This document shows, piece after piece, positions 22,634 through 23,665 of a stretch of 23,665 bases of DNA. Each line of letters opens with the position of its first letter. The first letter of the stretch is position 1. The notes beneath the pieces are model-generated. The model was not told where the DNA came from, searched no databases, and was given only the letters and a program-made list of their open reading frames with translations. The stretch covers positions 1 through 23,665 of the forward strand of contig JAUWBH010000089.1 of the NCBI GenBank assembly GCA_030605085.1, read 5' to 3'. Origin of the DNA: Promethearchaeota archaeon (GTDB lineage: Archaea; Asgardarchaeota; Lokiarchaeia; Sigynarchaeales; SOKP01). The translations under genes and the position numbers were made by a program.

Positions 22634-23665
22634 TTAATTAAATTGAGGTCTTTTATCATGCCAAGGGGCTACTTCCTCGAACGCTTTTGAAACTTGAAGA
22701 ACAGTTTTTTCATCCAATTTTTTTCCTACGATTTGCATACCTATAGGTAATCCTTCATTATTCCAGCCACATGGAATAGAGGCAGCAGGATTCCAGCTCA
22801 TATTAAAAGGAATAGCGAAAGCATGCCATGTTGCCGGAGAAACACCTATTCCATTAATTTTTGGAGGAAACATTACTCCCAATTCAAATGCAGGAATTGC
22901 GGTAGTAGGCGTTATCAGAAGATCATAATTCTTAAAGTATTGAAATATAATTTTTTCTATTTTTTGTCTCTGAGATTCTGCTCCAATCAACTCTAATGCA
23001 TTATAACTCATACCAGCATCTATCAATCTTACTAAAGTTGGAGTTAATTTATCCCTCCATTTCTTCAAAAGAGGTTTATAGTCATATGCAAGGGCAACCG
23101 TTATTATAGTAGCAAAAGATCTTTCAACTTTTCTCAATTTTAATTTTACTTCTTCAACAGACCAATCAAATTTTTCAAATTTTTGAACAGCATTTAAAAC
23201 AGATTTCTCAACTTCCTTATCTATTGCTTTTACGAAACCTAAATCCAATGAATAGCCAATCTTTATCTTATTCGGCCTATCTTCCAGAGCCTTTATATAG
23301 TTAGTACCATTTGGAAAAAAGGAATACTTATCTATAAAATTTGGTCCTGTCATAGCATCAAGCATTAAAGCAGCATCCTTTACATGTCTAACAATAGGAC
23401 CATGATGAGAGAATGTACAAAATGCCATGTGTTTAAAGTTTCTAGCAATCCTCCCGAAATTTGGCTTTAATCCGTATACACCACATAAACTACTAGGTGT
23501 TCTTATTGATCCTCCTCCATCTGAACCTAGTGATAAGGGACCTAAACCAGCGGCAACTGCAGCTGCGGCTCCTCCACTTGATCCACCACAAGGTCTTTCA
23601 ATATTCCATGGATTTTTTGATTCACCAAAAACAAAAATATATGTTACAGATTTATGATCATCATC
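22634..23665 (-). CDS. Amidase (amidase-signature family), second paralog, cut by the window edge
   Basis: The frame is open from the stop at 22634-22636 to the right edge, so the N-terminal part including the catalytic Lys is outside. Visible: VFGESKNPWN, then PCGGSSGGAAAAVAAGLGP with the cis-Ser, GSDGGGSIRTPSSLCGVYG with the nucleophile Ser, the variable domain, and the C-terminal AASIPCGWNNEGLPIGMQ block. 343 residues are in the window. It is a close paralog of the amidase at 20255 (same order and many identical blocks, for example ALMLDAM, KIGYSLDLG, LDEKTVLQVSKAFEE). An internal ATG at 23428 should not be taken as the start, because the signature region lies upstream in the same frame. 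The Pro-rich start of the domain, VTYIFVFGES, is slightly unusual against DNLIFGNTLNP in the paralog. Confidence 0.92.
   Translation of the reverse strand, partial: DDDHKSVTYIFVFGESKNPWNIERPCGGSSGGAAAAVAAGLGPLSLGSDGGGSIRTPSSLCGVYGLKPNFGRIARNFKHMAFCTFSHHGPIVRHVKDAALMLDAMTGPNFIDKYSFFPNGTNYIKALEDRPNKIKIGYSLDLGFVKAIDKEVEKSVLNAVQKFEKFDWSVEEVKLKLRKVERSFATIITVALAYDYKPLLKKWRDKLTPTLVRLIDAGMSYNALELIGAESQRQKIEKIIFQYFKNYDLLITPTTAIPAFELGVMFPPKINGIGVSPATWHAFAIPFNMSWNPAASIPCGWNNEGLPIGMQIVGKKLDEKTVLQVSKAFEEVAPWHDKRPQFN

Noticed and set aside
23427..23430. ATG near 23428 as start of the second amidase
   Set aside because: The same frame continues upstream to the window edge and contains the GGSSGG and GGGSIR amidase signature, so this ATG is internal.
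1..23665. CRISPR array, rRNA genes or classical defence system
   Set aside because: No regularly spaced repeats, no rRNA-like sequence, and no recognisable nuclease, helicase or toxin-antitoxin pair apart from the TnpB relic.

Overview
The window looks like AT-rich archaeal DNA. The evidence is an archaeal-type glutamyl-tRNA synthetase, a tRNA-Arg gene whose two insertions both fold as archaeal bulge-helix-bulge introns, an MtxX (methanogenesis marker 4) family protein, a small protein carrying the helical module of archaeal RPA-type proteins, and TATA boxes 24-27 nt upstream of start codons that suggest leaderless mRNAs. The overall style (very AT-rich, short monocistronic units on alternating strands, signal-peptide plus C-terminal-anchor surface protein) fits an Asgard (Lokiarchaeia-like) genome, but no eukaryotic signature protein is present, so that placement is inference.

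Layout. 1-153: decayed end of a TnpB gene with the terminal hairpin of an IS200/IS605-type element. 482-2739: a radical SAM/SPASM enzyme divergent from a surface-anchored protein. 2827-7743: aldo/keto reductase, then on the minus strand MtxX-like protein, zinc-ribbon CPBP membrane protease and GluRS. 7915-14724: an Lrp/AsnC-type ligand-binding (RAM) protein without a canonical start codon, then an accessory block with two nitronate-monooxygenase-like flavoproteins at its outer edges and, between them, a formylglycine-type sulfatase, a zinc-ribbon/RPA-helix protein, a metallo-beta-lactamase alkylsulfatase-like enzyme and the tail of a dead D-aminoacylase. 14857-16758: ADP-ribosylglycohydrolase and a six-helix membrane protein. 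16912-19024: HAD phosphatase with an internal deletion, the two-intron tRNA-Arg(GCG), a second HAD protein and a frameshifted basic protein. 19140-20228: sugar-1-phosphate nucleotidylyltransferase with a beta-helix tail. 20255-23665: amidase, double NIPSNAP-like protein and a second amidase that runs off the window.

Functionally this is mostly a catabolic accessory region: sulfate-ester cleavage (two unrelated mechanisms), amide cleavage (two amidases and a D-aminoacylase relic), flavin oxidation and an aldo/keto reductase, with housekeeping genes (GluRS, tRNA-Arg) mixed in. At least four genes are broken (tnpB, D-aminoacylase, HAD phosphatase, basic protein), so the region is undergoing turnover. 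The most striking single feature is the tRNA with one intron at the usual 37/38 site and another inside the T-loop.
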